Shown here in pieces: positions 41,087 through 49,399 of a stretch of DNA of 49,399 nucleotides (the stretch's first letter is position 1; each line of letters opens with the position of its first letter). The translations under genes and the position numbers were made by a program. Source of the stretch: an uncultured Lachnospiraceae bacterium (lineage in GTDB: Bacteria; Bacillota; Clostridia; Lachnospirales; Lachnospiraceae); assembly GCA_910586755.1 (NCBI GenBank), contig CAJUJM010000094.1, positions 1 through 49,399 on the forward strand, read 5' to 3'. Under the pieces are notes generated by a model, which worked only from the letters and a program-made list of their open reading frames with translations, was not told the origin of the DNA and did no database searches.

Positions 41087-42211
41087 TTAATGAACAGTTT
41101 TCCTTTGTAATCCTACATTCAATACAAGACCGATTCCGATATAAATACTGAGAAGCGAACTAATACCTGCGCTGATAAACGGCAGGGGCTGTCCGGTGTT
41201 GGGCATCATCTTGGTTGCCACCATGATGTTGATAAAACTCTGAAATGCAATCAGAGCAGCCATGCCTGTACAAATCAGTCTTCCTGTTAAATCTTTGGCT
41301 TTGGCAGCCAATCGGATAATTTCAAAAATAATAACCACATAAAGGATTAGAACTACCATTACGCCCCGAAATCCTAATTCTTCACCGATTACGGCAAAAA
41401 TAAAATCCGTCTGCTCCTGGGAAAGGAAATTGCCATTTTTTACAGAAGCTATGGTAGTGTTGTTTAACCCTTTTCCCGTTAGCTGGCCGGAGCCAATGGC
41501 AATCAGGGAGTTATCCTGCTGCATGTTTCCGTCCTGATATTTGGGATTGGAGGGAAACACAAAGGCCAGAATCCGATTTGCCTGATATCCTTTTAAAAAT
41601 GGAATCATCTCATATTGAAGGAGATAGACAAACAACGCTCCCACAGGGATTAGTACGGCAAGGGCGCCGCCAATCCATTTATAACTTAAACCTGCCAGAT
41701 ATATCATAGACAGGAATATGAGCACAATAATAATACTGGTGGAAAGACTGGGCTCTGCAAGGATTAAAATTACCGGAACAGAAAACAGAACCAGGGATAT
41801 CCCCAATATAACAGGTTGATTCAGCCTGTCCTGGTATTTATTAAAATACCAGGAAAAGAAAACAATCAGGCCGATTTTTACAAATTCAGAAGGCTGGATA
41901 GCGCCGATACCCGGCAATACAATCCATCTGGTAGCTCCGCCTACCAGCTTGCCGATTAAAAGGACTGCAGCCAGCATAACGACACAGCCGATGTAAATTA
42001 AAGAGCTTAAATTTGCAAGTTTATGGTAATCAATTAATGACAAACTGATTGCCAGAACAAATCCCACCACAATTCCCATAATTTGCTTGTTTAGCAGAGC
42101 TGCGTCCATGTTGGACGCGCTCCTTAAAACTAAAAAGCCAATAATATTGAGAAAGAAAATCTCTATCAACAGACGAAAATTGTAGTTTTTAAAATCGTAT
42201 TCAAAAAGCAT
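41087..42211 (-). CDS. rodA: RodA, SEDS peptidoglycan polymerase
   Basis: A 374-residue FtsW/RodA/SpoVE protein with about ten hydrophobic helices. The extracellular loop near residues 220-260 holds the conserved G-S-G-x-L-x-G-K-G and T-D-F-I-F-A-V-I-G-E-E segments. Near the end N-T-G-Q-P-L-P-F-I-S-A-G matches the family. SEDS enzymes polymerise lipid II together with a class B PBP. The PBP2 gene of this operon is the natural partner, so the pair should drive side-wall elongation. Confidence 0.92.
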   Translation of the reverse strand: MLFEYDFKNYNFRLLIEIFFLNIIGFLVLRSASNMDAALLNKQIMGIVVGFVLAISLSLIDYHKLANLSSLIYIGCVVMLAAVLLIGKLVGGATRWIVLPGIGAIQPSEFVKIGLIVFFSWYFNKYQDRLNQPVILGISLVLFSVPVILILAEPSLSTSIIIVLIFLSMIYLAGLSYKWIGGALAVLIPVGALFVYLLQYEMIPFLKGYQANRILAFVFPSNPKYQDGNMQQDNSLIAIGSGQLTGKGLNNTTIASVKNGNFLSQEQTDFIFAVIGEELGFRGVMVVLILYVVIIFEIIRLAAKAKDLTGRLICTGMAALIAFQSFINIMVATKMMPNTGQPLPFISAGISSLLSIYIGIGLVLNVGLQRKTVH

Positions 42212-42228
42212 ATTTTAACGAATCCTCT

Positions 42229-42254
42229 ACTATAAAGGCCGCCGCCGGCCGCAA
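42229..42254. repeat. GC-rich repeat segment over the minE stop
   Basis: ACTATAAAG followed by GCCGCCGCCGGCC resembles ACTATAAAAG and CCGCCGCCGGC at about 33860-33882. The segment supplies the minE stop codon and its last codons. Confidence 0.45.
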
Positions 42255-42523
42255 AAAGGCTTTGGCGAACTGCGAAGCGGAATACTTGCCCGAAGTACAG
42301 GGCCTTTTTTGGGGCTTGGGACGGGGGCAAGCCCCAGAACCTGAATCTCGATCCCGTCTGCCTCAATCTCCATGTATTTTGAGATAACACGAATCATATC
42401 ATCCTTCATCTTTTCCAGTATCTCCGGAGGGTAGTCGGTCTTATCCGATAACAGGAGAAGCTTTAGCCTTTTCCTGGCTATCTCCCCGGAGGCCTTTTTC
42501 TGAAATACTGGCCAAACGCTCAT
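42230..42523 (-). CDS. minE: MinE, topological specificity factor
   Basis: A 97-residue MinE. The start region F-Q-K-K-A-S-G-E-I-A-R-K-R-L-K-L-L-L is the MinD-binding and membrane-interacting helix. The dimer domain shows I-R-V-I-S-K-Y-M-E-I. It stimulates MinD ATPase to displace MinCD from mid-cell. The last dozen residues, R-S-S-P-K-P-F-C-G-R-R-R-P-L, are Arg/Pro rich. They are encoded by GC-rich DNA resembling a dispersed repeat, and the TAG stop lies inside that segment. Confidence 0.9.
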   Translation of the reverse strand: MSVWPVFQKKASGEIARKRLKLLLLSDKTDYPPEILEKMKDDMIRVISKYMEIEADGIEIQVLGLAPVPSPKKGPVLRASIPLRSSPKPFCGRRRPL

Positions 42524-42533
42524 TCCACCCCTC

Positions 42534-43325
42534 CTAAGCTTGCTTTAAAAAGCTGCTCAAGCGGGCAAAGAAGCTTTTGGGCGAATCCAGCTCCATTAAT
42601 GGGATGTTCTCACCCAGGACCCGGCGGCATATATTCATATAGGCCTGCCCGGATAAGGATCCCATGCCAACTGAGGGCTCTCCCTGATTGGTAGAGATTA
42701 CGATGGATTCATCATCCGGAACGGCTCCGATGACATTGACGGCCAGAATGTCGATAACGTCATCGATGGACATCATATCTCCCCGGCGGACCATATCCAT
42801 CCGAATACGGTTTACCACCAGATCGATGTCCCTCATCTCAGCAGCTTCCAAAAGGCCGATAATCCGGTCTGCATCCCGGATTGCGGAGACCTCCGGGGTT
42901 GTGACTACCAAAGCCCTGTCTGCCCCGGCAATGGCATTGTAAAAACCCTGTTCAATGCCAGCCGGACAGTCCAGGATTATGTAGTCAAACTCTTCCCGCA
43001 AATCGTCAGCCAGTTTGGTCATCTGCTCCGGCGTCACCGCGGACTTGTCCCGGGTCTGAGCAGATGGAAGCAGGTACAGGTTGGGATATCTTTTGTCTCT
43101 TATGAGGGCTTGCTTCATACGACAATTGCCTTCTACTACGTCTACCAGATTGTAGACGATGCGGTTTTCCAGACCCATAACCACATCCAGGTTGCGTAGT
43201 CCGATATCAGTGTCGATCAGAACTACCCGCTTACCTAAAATGGCCAGGCCGGTTCCCACATTGGCAGAAGTTGTCGTCTTGCCTACCCCTCCTTTTCCAG
43301 AAGTAATGACAATGACTTGACTCAT
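42534..43325 (-). CDS. minD: MinD, septum site-determining ATPase
   Basis: A 263-residue MinD from the ATG at 43325, seven bases behind AGGAGG. It has the deviant Walker A motif G-K-G-G-V-G-K-T-T (residues 10-18) with the signature lysine, switch segment D-T-D-I-G-L-R-N-L-D, and D-C-P-A-G-I-E near 117. The C-terminal amphipathic membrane helix is F-F-A-R-L-S-S-F-L-K. It recruits MinC to the membrane and is regulated by MinE. The gap to minE is 10 bases. Confidence 0.96.
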   Translation of the reverse strand: MSQVIVITSGKGGVGKTTTSANVGTGLAILGKRVVLIDTDIGLRNLDVVMGLENRIVYNLVDVVEGNCRMKQALIRDKRYPNLYLLPSAQTRDKSAVTPEQMTKLADDLREEFDYIILDCPAGIEQGFYNAIAGADRALVVTTPEVSAIRDADRIIGLLEAAEMRDIDLVVNRIRMDMVRRGDMMSIDDVIDILAVNVIGAVPDDESIVISTNQGEPSVGMGSLSGQAYMNICRRVLGENIPLMELDSPKSFFARLSSFLKQA

Positions 43326-43390
43326 AGCAATATCCTCCTGCATACTTTTCCAAGTACTATTTTACCCTAATTTCACAAATATTTCCAGCA

Positions 43391-44059
43391 TTAAATAAAA
43401 TTTAGCATACTGAACAAACTTTTCTTCAGTGTTTTGGTATAAATAGCATTATCTTCTGCGTATGCAATGGCAGGGCCCTTGGCCAGACGTTTCCCCTTAT
43501 CTCCTGCTCTCTGGATATGGTCTCCAATGCGAAGCTGCAGGGGCATCATATCCAGGGCTACAATTACAGCCCCGTCATTCCCGGCGGCTCCGGCAAAGGC
43601 AGAGCCTTTCAGCTCTCCCAGAATAATAATATTTCCCTTGGCTGTCACTCTGGCTCCATGGCCCACATCCCCGATGATCACAATGCTGGCCTCAGATTCC
43701 AGCGTATCTCCCCGGTCCAGATCTCCTTTAAAAAACTGGCCGGTTCTTTCTGAAAGCTCCATAAGCTTTTCATTTAAAGCTTTTTCACAGCGGCTGATCC
43801 GCTCTGCATTGGTATCTAACAGGCAGAGAATCTCTATCTGGGAGTTTTCCGTAATCGTATTGACAACCAAAAACTCTTGTTCCGGCGAGAGAGGTCTTCC
43901 TTCCAGAGAGAGGGTCATTTGGACGGAGCCCCAGAATTTTGCGCTGTCCCTGAACTTTACAGCCACATCTGCAAGCAGTTGTTCAAAGGGAACCATAGGG
44001 TCCAAATAAACCGACATTCCGGCCTTATTACCTTTAATCACTACTGTACTATGCCCCAT
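43391..44059 (-). CDS. minC: MinC, septum inhibitor
   Basis: A 222-residue MinC. The N-terminal domain (about 1-100) binds FtsZ. The C-terminal beta helix (about 120-205) has repeated glycine turns: G-D-V-G-H-G-A-R-V, G-N-I-I-I-L-G-E-L-K-G and A-G-A-A-G-N-D-G-A-V-I. With MinD it blocks Z-ring assembly near the poles. The ATG follows AAGGAG. The 47-base gap before minD has no promoter I can support. Confidence 0.93.
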   Translation of the reverse strand: MGHSTVVIKGNKAGMSVYLDPMVPFEQLLADVAVKFRDSAKFWGSVQMTLSLEGRPLSPEQEFLVVNTITENSQIEILCLLDTNAERISRCEKALNEKLMELSERTGQFFKGDLDRGDTLESEASIVIIGDVGHGARVTAKGNIIILGELKGSAFAGAAGNDGAVIVALDMMPLQLRIGDHIQRAGDKGKRLAKGPAIAYAEDNAIYTKTLKKSLFSMLNFI

Positions 44060-44084
44060 GATAGTCTCCTTTTCTTCGTAATTG

Positions 44085-44096
44085 GTAACCGTTCAG
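44085..44096. repeat. Dispersed repeat core, single arm before minC
   Basis: GTAACCGTTCAG, identical to the left arm at 35610-35621. It lies in the 51-base gap between the PBP2 stop and the minC start. Confidence 0.6.
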
Positions 44097-44110
44097 CCAA
44101 GCCTTTCAGC

Positions 44111-47002
44111 TTAGTCCTGAATCTCTACGGCAGTGGCATCCAAAGCGCCTGCCGCCTGGATTCCTTCCAGAGTCGTATATCCATAGTAATAGTTGTAAAC
44201 GTTTTTTGCAAGGGTTGCCGCGTTACCGGAACTGTAGCCATAAGGGATATTAACGGTGACGGCTACCTCCGGAGCTGCATAAGGGGCAAAAGAAACGAAA
44301 AATGCATGGTTGGTACGTCGGGTATCCTCCTGAGCTGTACCGGTCTTCCCTGCCACTTCAATAGCCAGATCAGAGAAAATCCTTTTCGCGGATCCCTCTG
44401 CAATAACCTGGCGCATGCCAGCCTGTACTGCATCCCAGGTGGATTCCTGTATATCAATAACAGAAGAAACTTCAGGGACATAGTCTTTAATCAGGTTTCC
44501 GTCAGAGTCTGTAAGCTTGTCCAAAAGGCTTAGCTCGTAAACGGTTCCCCGGTTGGCCATTGCCGTCACATAGCGGGCAAGCTGAGTGTTGGTAAAGGCA
44601 TGGCTGCCTTGCCCCATGGAAGAACGCTCCGGATCCGTATCGGAAATCCTGGGAGACGCCTCGTCAATTTCTACTCCGGAGGTGTGATCAAGGCCAAACA
44701 TGGTTGCATACTTTGCCAGGGTTTCCAATCCCAGGCTGGTAGAATAAACATCATTTTCATCCATGGACATACGGTGGGCCAGTTCTGCAACCACATAGTT
44801 GCAGGAGTTTCCAATTGTACCGATGATATCCAGCTGGCCATGGTGTCCCGGATAGATCCAGCATTTAATCGGAGTATCAATCTCTTCATACTTACCAGTA
44901 CATTCAATGGTCTCGCCCATCTGAATCACGCCTTCTTCCAGAGCAGCCACTGCGGTAATGGGTTTAAAGGTAGAACCCGGCGCTTTTACCATCATAGTAG
45001 CGTTGTTTCGAAGGGGCAGAGACAAATCCTCACGAAGCTGATTGTAATAAGCGGCATCTACAGTGCCTGACATTCGATTGTTGTCGTAGCCCGGGTAGGT
45101 AACCAGAGCCCGGACTTCCCCGGTGTTTACATCCACAATCACGCAGGAACCGGTACAGGGATCCAGGGCAAGCTGGGCTGGAGTCAGTTCAATACTCTTG
45201 ATTTTGCTTCGGATAAAGGTATAGGCATATCCGTCGCCTCCGGCAGAAAGATTCCTGATTTCTTCTGCATCATACTCCAAGACACCCTGATCATAAAGGG
45301 CGATACACAGCTGCCAGCCCTTTACAGTACCATCATTAATCAAATACCGGTAGATTTGTTTGGTAAACCGGGGATCCTCTTTTAATTCTTCTATGATGTA
45401 TGTTACCAGACTCTCAAAAATACTGTCTGCATTGGAATATCTGGTGTCAATATCAAGCTTTGCGGTATCAATCCATCCGTCGGCAATCCCTGCATAAATA
45501 TAGTTTCGAAGACTTATGGTATCCGCCTTCCACCCCAGGTATGCCGCGCTTGTTTCATCGATGTCAGCCTTCTTTATAATCCCCACCTCCTCGGAGGCCA
45601 GGAATTCATAGATGTAAACCATATAGGCCATCATATCTTTGGGAAGCTGTCCCAGCTCCAGCGCATGGGGACTTAAAAGCTCCGCCTGAATACTGTTTAA
45701 AATCTGCTGTTGAGACAACGTTTGGATCTGATAGAGCTGACGCTCCATGGAGGATGCTTCCTCTGTGCTCATGTGAGCCAGAGACAGCACATTGTTATTG
45801 ATGAGCTGGTAGTATACGTCTTTTACCGGGATGGGCTTTTTGGAGTCCTTAAAGGTCTCTTCCTCCCGAATATCCTCCAGGCGCAGATGATCCAGCAAAA
45901 TTCCGGCAAGCTGACGTTCCAAAAGCTCATATACGCCAATCTGCAGATCCTGATCCACGGAAAGATAGACATCATTCCCGGCCTGGGGAGCCACCTCTTC
46001 CGTGACCTCCAGAATCCGGCCCATATTGTCTACATTTACCACCTTATACCCTTTGCTTCCCTGAAGATCTTTTTCCAGGGAGGCCTCTAAGCCGGTGCGT
46101 CCCACCAGATCCGTGGCCCGGTATTCCTGATTACTTCCTTCAGGAATATCTTTGTTCAGCTCTTCCAGCTGCTCTTCCTGAACCTTTCCGATATAGCCGA
46201 TAATGGGTTCAAAATAAACGCTGTTATTATATACCCGAACAGAGCTTTCTTCTATGGTTACTCCGTGAAGATCTGCCGTATTTTCCATAATTTCTGCAAC
46301 GGTTTCGTCAGAAACATTACTTGCAATGGTGGTGCTTTCGTATTTTCGAAAGGCGGTAAGCTGCATGGTATACCAGATGTTTACCATGTTGAGAGCCGTT
46401 TCATCATCCAAAACCACAGGATTGCCTTTTTCGTCTACAACCGAATCCATCTCGTACTCTTTAAATTTTATCTCAAAGGCCTCTCTGGCCGGAATATCCG
46501 ACGGATTTTTACCATCTTTATCCAGATCCTCCGGGGTGCTTAAGTTGTAGAAATCCCGCAAAAACCGCCGTTTTGCTCCATCGCTGACAGATGTATAAAA
46601 CATATGGCCGTTTTCGTCGATTGCGATTTCAAATTTTCCCTCAATGGTCTCATTCTGTTTATGCAGAATGGTTACCAGGCGCAGCAGCATGGCATTGCGC
46701 TCCGGCGCCCTTCGGTACGCTCCGGTATCCTGAACTGCCACCGAATAGGCCAGCTCATTGTAAGCCAGTATATTGCCGTTCCGGTCCAGAATATTCCCGC
46801 GGGTTCCGGGGGTATAAATGACCTTCTCGGTCTTTTGCATATATTCATTCAGATAATATTCCCCGTGAACGATCTGCAGATTAAACAGGTTTACTGTCAA
46901 AAGAACAAACATGGCGGTAAACAGTACCGACAGGGCGACTAATCTGGACGAAGCAATTTTTTGAAGGATCTCTTTTAAAATTTCCAACAAATCTTTAAAC
47001 AA
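44111..47002 (-). CDS. Penicillin-binding protein 2 (class B, MrdA-like)
   Basis: A 963-residue class B PBP, longer than the usual 600-720. After a membrane helix (about 20-43) comes the family's N-terminal element T-R-G-N-I-L-D-R-N-G. The transpeptidase domain lies in the last third with S-T-F-K (active Ser), S-C-N and K-T-G-T-A. A large region (about 330-620) between dimerisation and catalytic domains is mostly helical and of unknown role. It cross-links peptidoglycan during elongation with RodA from the same operon. It overlaps mreD by eight bases. Confidence 0.92.
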   Translation of the reverse strand: MFKDLLEILKEILQKIASSRLVALSVLFTAMFVLLTVNLFNLQIVHGEYYLNEYMQKTEKVIYTPGTRGNILDRNGNILAYNELAYSVAVQDTGAYRRAPERNAMLLRLVTILHKQNETIEGKFEIAIDENGHMFYTSVSDGAKRRFLRDFYNLSTPEDLDKDGKNPSDIPAREAFEIKFKEYEMDSVVDEKGNPVVLDDETALNMVNIWYTMQLTAFRKYESTTIASNVSDETVAEIMENTADLHGVTIEESSVRVYNNSVYFEPIIGYIGKVQEEQLEELNKDIPEGSNQEYRATDLVGRTGLEASLEKDLQGSKGYKVVNVDNMGRILEVTEEVAPQAGNDVYLSVDQDLQIGVYELLERQLAGILLDHLRLEDIREEETFKDSKKPIPVKDVYYQLINNNVLSLAHMSTEEASSMERQLYQIQTLSQQQILNSIQAELLSPHALELGQLPKDMMAYMVYIYEFLASEEVGIIKKADIDETSAAYLGWKADTISLRNYIYAGIADGWIDTAKLDIDTRYSNADSIFESLVTYIIEELKEDPRFTKQIYRYLINDGTVKGWQLCIALYDQGVLEYDAEEIRNLSAGGDGYAYTFIRSKIKSIELTPAQLALDPCTGSCVIVDVNTGEVRALVTYPGYDNNRMSGTVDAAYYNQLREDLSLPLRNNATMMVKAPGSTFKPITAVAALEEGVIQMGETIECTGKYEEIDTPIKCWIYPGHHGQLDIIGTIGNSCNYVVAELAHRMSMDENDVYSTSLGLETLAKYATMFGLDHTSGVEIDEASPRISDTDPERSSMGQGSHAFTNTQLARYVTAMANRGTVYELSLLDKLTDSDGNLIKDYVPEVSSVIDIQESTWDAVQAGMRQVIAEGSAKRIFSDLAIEVAGKTGTAQEDTRRTNHAFFVSFAPYAAPEVAVTVNIPYGYSSGNAATLAKNVYNYYYGYTTLEGIQAAGALDATAVEIQD

Positions 47003-47513
47003 GATTGGTATCTCTCCTTTGTTCCATTTCTTCCAGCTTCCGGCTGATAAACAAGAAAAGCCGGTAAATTAGTAAGGTGGTGACAACTGTAAAAATAATT
47101 TCCGGTATAATAATATTTTCCAAATAGTACAGAAAGTCCAGTCTCTTTCGAATCAGGAACTGAAATATATAAATGTACAGATTATAGGCCAGCTCATTGC
47201 CAATGGCAAGAACCATGGGCAGCGTAATGTAATCTTCATAATAATATTGGGCAAAAATCCCGTTTAAATAACCGATATAGATAAATAAAAGGCTATAGAA
47301 TCCAAAAGATCCTCCCCCAAACAAATCTAACAGAATTCCCGCAAAAAATCCGTACAGCATGCCTGAATCCTTTCCATAGATAAATCCCAGGGAGAAGGTC
47401 ATAATCAATAAAAGGTTGGGAGACGCGCTGAAAAACGGAATTAAGGGAAAAATGCAGGTCTGCACGGTAAAAGCCAGTATCATAAGGGCCAGATTAATGA
47501 GTATCCGTTTCAT
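46995..47513 (-). CDS. mreD: MreD, rod shape-determining membrane protein
   Basis: A 172-residue protein from the ATG at 47513, five bases behind AGGAGG. Five or six hydrophobic helices occur, with the MreD features S-P-N-L-L-L-I near residue 30 and G-F-x-x-G-I-L-L-D-L near 62. MreD links MreC to the elongation complex in the membrane. It follows mreC by 10 bases. Confidence 0.9.
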   Translation of the reverse strand: MKRILINLALMILAFTVQTCIFPLIPFFSASPNLLLIMTFSLGFIYGKDSGMLYGFFAGILLDLFGGGSFGFYSLLFIYIGYLNGIFAQYYYEDYITLPMVLAIGNELAYNLYIYIFQFLIRKRLDFLYYLENIIIPEIIFTVVTTLLIYRLFLFISRKLEEMEQRRDTNLV

Positions 47514-47523
47514 AAAGCCTCCT

Positions 47524-48390
47524 TTAGTTGCCGGCACTCTCCAAAGTTCCCAGCTGGGAATCCCCGGTCTCCTTGATTTCCGTAATCACCAAAACCTCTT
47601 GAAGATCGTCAAAATCTGCCGCAGGAATCAGATATCCGGATTTGGTAAGCCGTTCAGAGTCGATGGTAATATCTGCCGCATACCCGATCAGAATCCCCGG
47701 CAGGAACTTGGAACTGATATTGGAGGTCACAATCTGATCTCCGTCCTGGATATCCCCGTCTTTTGTAATATTGGTAATGCTTAACCGGCCGTCCCGGTAG
47801 AGAGTCAGATCCCCGGCAATAATGCATTTATCCCCGGTTCGAAGCCCCATAGCGCTGACACGGCTTAAATCATCAATAATGCTTCTGACAGTGGCGTAAT
47901 TAGCGCCTACATCCGTGACAATTCCTATCAGGCCTCCGCCCGCTATTACATTAGAATCCACCTGAACCCCATCCTCTGATCCTTTATTGATCCGAAATAC
48001 CTGGAACCAGTCTCCGGAATCTTTGGCAATGACTCTGGCGCCGATGGTTTCATACTGCATATATTCCTGATCCAGCTGGTATAGCTCCCGAAGACGGTTC
48101 AGCTCCTGCTGGCCTGCCTGTAAACGGTTATTTTCTTCAATTAGTTCACCTACCCTCTGCTCAAGTTCTTCTTTTTCTGAAAGGGCGGTTTTTAGTTTTC
48201 CATAGTCGGTTAAATCTTTATAAATGCCAGCGCCCACTGCATTAACACCGGACTGGATTGGGACAAGCAAATAGCCCATTCCGGTACGGAGCGGGTCCAT
48301 AATCCCCTCGCGAAGGGAAGAGACTCCGATTAAGAATACACATAAAAGCGTGAGTCCTAGCAGAATGTATCTGCTGCGTTTGGTTTCCAT
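47524..48390 (-). CDS. mreC: MreC, rod shape-determining protein
   Basis: A 288-residue protein with an N-terminal membrane helix (about 8-24), a coiled coil (about 65-100, L-S-E-K-E-E-L-E-Q-R) and two beta-barrel domains with A-R-V-I-A-K-D-S-G-D-W and G-L-I-G-I-V-T-D-V-G. MreC scaffolds RodA and PBP2 outside the membrane. The ATG begins at the base after the radC stop; its GAGGAA site lies inside radC. Confidence 0.93.
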   Translation of the reverse strand: METKRSRYILLGLTLLCVFLIGVSSLREGIMDPLRTGMGYLLVPIQSGVNAVGAGIYKDLTDYGKLKTALSEKEELEQRVGELIEENNRLQAGQQELNRLRELYQLDQEYMQYETIGARVIAKDSGDWFQVFRINKGSEDGVQVDSNVIAGGGLIGIVTDVGANYATVRSIIDDLSRVSAMGLRTGDKCIIAGDLTLYRDGRLSITNITKDGDIQDGDQIVTSNISSKFLPGILIGYAADITIDSERLTKSGYLIPAADFDDLQEVLVITEIKETGDSQLGTLESAGN

Positions 48391-49104
48391 CTATAACATT
48401 CCTCGTTCCTTAAAACTCATGTATGAATTGCCCCCGATAATCACGTGATCCACCAAAGGGATCCCTAAGACTGCGCCACATTCTTTTACCCGCTTGGTAA
48501 GAAGCGCATCTTCCCGGCTGGGGCTTGGATCGCCGCTGGGATGGTTGTGGACAATGGCAAACCGGACTGCCCGCGCCCGAAGGGCTTCAATAAACAAATC
48601 CCTGGGGGACAGAACCGACGAATTTACAGTTCCTTTAGACAAAAGTACATCCCGAATCAGATGCTGCCTGGTGTCAAAAAACATGGCATAGATATGCTCC
48701 TGCTCTAAATGACGTAAGGCTTCCATATAGTAAGCGGCAATCTGTTCCGGCTCCTGGTAGGCAGCGGCTTCCCGGGCGCCGGCGCTTCTCCAGATCCGCT
48801 TAGACAGTTCTGCAATGCACATAAGCTGGGCAGCCTTTACCTTACCAATCCCTTTTACCCTGGTAAATTCATCAAAAGACAGGTGAAGAAGGCCGGACAG
48901 CCCTTCTTCCTCCTCCATTTTCAGAATTTTTTGCGCCAGATTAAGGGAGGTGTCTTCCCGGGAGCCGGTGCGGATAATGACAGCCAAAAGCTCCGCATCG
49001 CTTAGGACCCCAGGGCCTTTTTCCATACATCGCTCGTAAGGGCCTTCCCCTTCCGGAATCTGACGCATGGTGATTTTGGTGGAGGTATCATTCAGTTTCT
49101 TCAT
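48391..49104 (-). CDS. radC: RadC/JAB-domain protein
   Basis: A 237-residue RadC-family protein. A helix-hairpin-helix region (about 70-95, V-K-G-I-G-K-V-K-A-A-Q) precedes a JAMM metalloprotease-like domain with H-N-H-P-S-G-D-P-x-P-S-x-x-D near residue 185. Its historical DNA repair role is doubtful. It sits before mreC, as radC precedes mreB in Bacillus, but mreB itself is missing between them. Confidence 0.93.
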   Translation of the reverse strand: MKKLNDTSTKITMRQIPEGEGPYERCMEKGPGVLSDAELLAVIIRTGSREDTSLNLAQKILKMEEEEGLSGLLHLSFDEFTRVKGIGKVKAAQLMCIAELSKRIWRSAGAREAAAYQEPEQIAAYYMEALRHLEQEHIYAMFFDTRQHLIRDVLLSKGTVNSSVLSPRDLFIEALRARAVRFAIVHNHPSGDPSPSREDALLTKRVKECGAVLGIPLVDHVIIGGNSYMSFKERGML

Positions 49105-49183
49105 AATGTTCCTTTCCGCGCAGCTCTCCAGGTACGATCCGGAATATTATGATGATGCCAGGGTCAAAAGGTCATGACCACTA

Positions 49184-49399
49184 TTACAGAAAACGATATA
49201 CCAACAAAGCGACGGCAACGCCGATAATGCCGGCCATAGTAATTCGGATGCTGAGTCCAAAGGTAAGAACCAGTATTCCCAAATTAATTACTAAGGGGTT
49301 GTCAAAGCCAAAAGACTGGCCAAAGTTCAGCCAGGAAAGCCCGGACACTCCCTCTGCCATACTGCCTATAAAGCCTCCCAGAACAATCCCGGTAAGCAA
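49184..49399 (-). CDS. DUF4321-type small membrane protein (5' truncated by window edge)
   Basis: Seventy-one residues with the frame open to the right edge. Two or three hydrophobic helices are separated by a short loop (G-L-S-W-L-N-F-G-Q-S-F-G). The product resembles the DUF4321 proteins that lie near maf and radC in Clostridia. Probably only 10-20 residues are missing. Role unknown; the gap of 79 bases to radC shows no promoter I can support. Confidence 0.7.
   Translation of the reverse strand: MLTGIVLGGFIGSMAEGVSGLSWLNFGQSFGFDNPLVINLGILVLTFGLSIRITMAGIIGVAVALLVYRFL

Overview
The window looks like chromosomal DNA of an anaerobic, spore-forming member of the Clostridia, most likely Lachnospiraceae. 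Supporting signs are the Gram-positive gene set, strong AGGAGG ribosome binding sites, a PPi-dependent phosphofructokinase, a LysM-GH18 protein of the spore cortex-lytic type, a MinCDE system next to SepF, and an Mrp cluster rich in MrpD-like subunits. I see no insertion sequence, prophage or CRISPR array. Both edges cut through genes.

Left half (1-20.5 kb, all protein genes on +). A partial gene and a six-helix DUF4231/SLATT-like membrane protein come first. A ten-gene Mrp-type cation/proton antiporter operon follows (1.2-10.5 kb). Its order is E, F, G, DUF4040, an MbhE-MrpB fusion, C, then four consecutive large antiporter-like subunits, with no canonical MrpA. Next come a LysM-GH18 hydrolase and a protein quality control operon: a small GntR-type regulator where ctsR usually sits, then mcsA, mcsB and clpC. 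After these are a conserved small beta-rich protein with a structured leader, radA, a tRNA-Trp on the minus strand, PPi-phosphofructokinase, and an HPr-like protein that lacks the active-site histidine loop.

Junction (20.5-24.9 kb). lexA (-) and a YneA-like LysM protein (+) diverge from a region with four LexA-box-like palindromes, giving a compact SOS divergon. Then, on minus, come a bacterial PH-domain protein, a Xer-type tyrosine recombinase, a TtcA-like tRNA thiolase and a 59-residue small protein with its own promoter. On plus lies a decayed, N-terminally truncated DUF1961 (YesU-like) gene. Gene polarity switches here, so the two halves of the window point at each other.

Right half (24.9-49.4 kb, all on -). 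In order of coordinate: an envelope group (lipoprotein, FtsA-like ATPase with a 12-residue tandem-repeat tail, LCP-family protein with acidic and proline-rich tails, NlpC/P60-like protein); a cytidylate kinase-like protein; the chain HlyD-like adaptor, yggS, sepF, ylmH, aroB, lspA, rluD-type (transcribed right to left); a P-loop protein; and the elongation/division cluster radC, mreC, mreD, PBP2, minC, minD, minE, rodA, mgsA, D,D-carboxypeptidase. mreB is not in this cluster.

Recurring motif. A palindromic core (GTAACCGTTCAG and its complement) recurs at least five times, mostly between genes. One copy closes a predicted three-way junction in the leader of the 136-residue protein. A GC-rich companion segment appears between lspA and the rluD-type gene and again over the 3' end of minE. 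The observations I rate highest are this repeat family, the GntR-for-CtsR arrangement, the Cys-to-Tyr change in McsB, the HPr-like protein and the four-antiporter Mrp operon.
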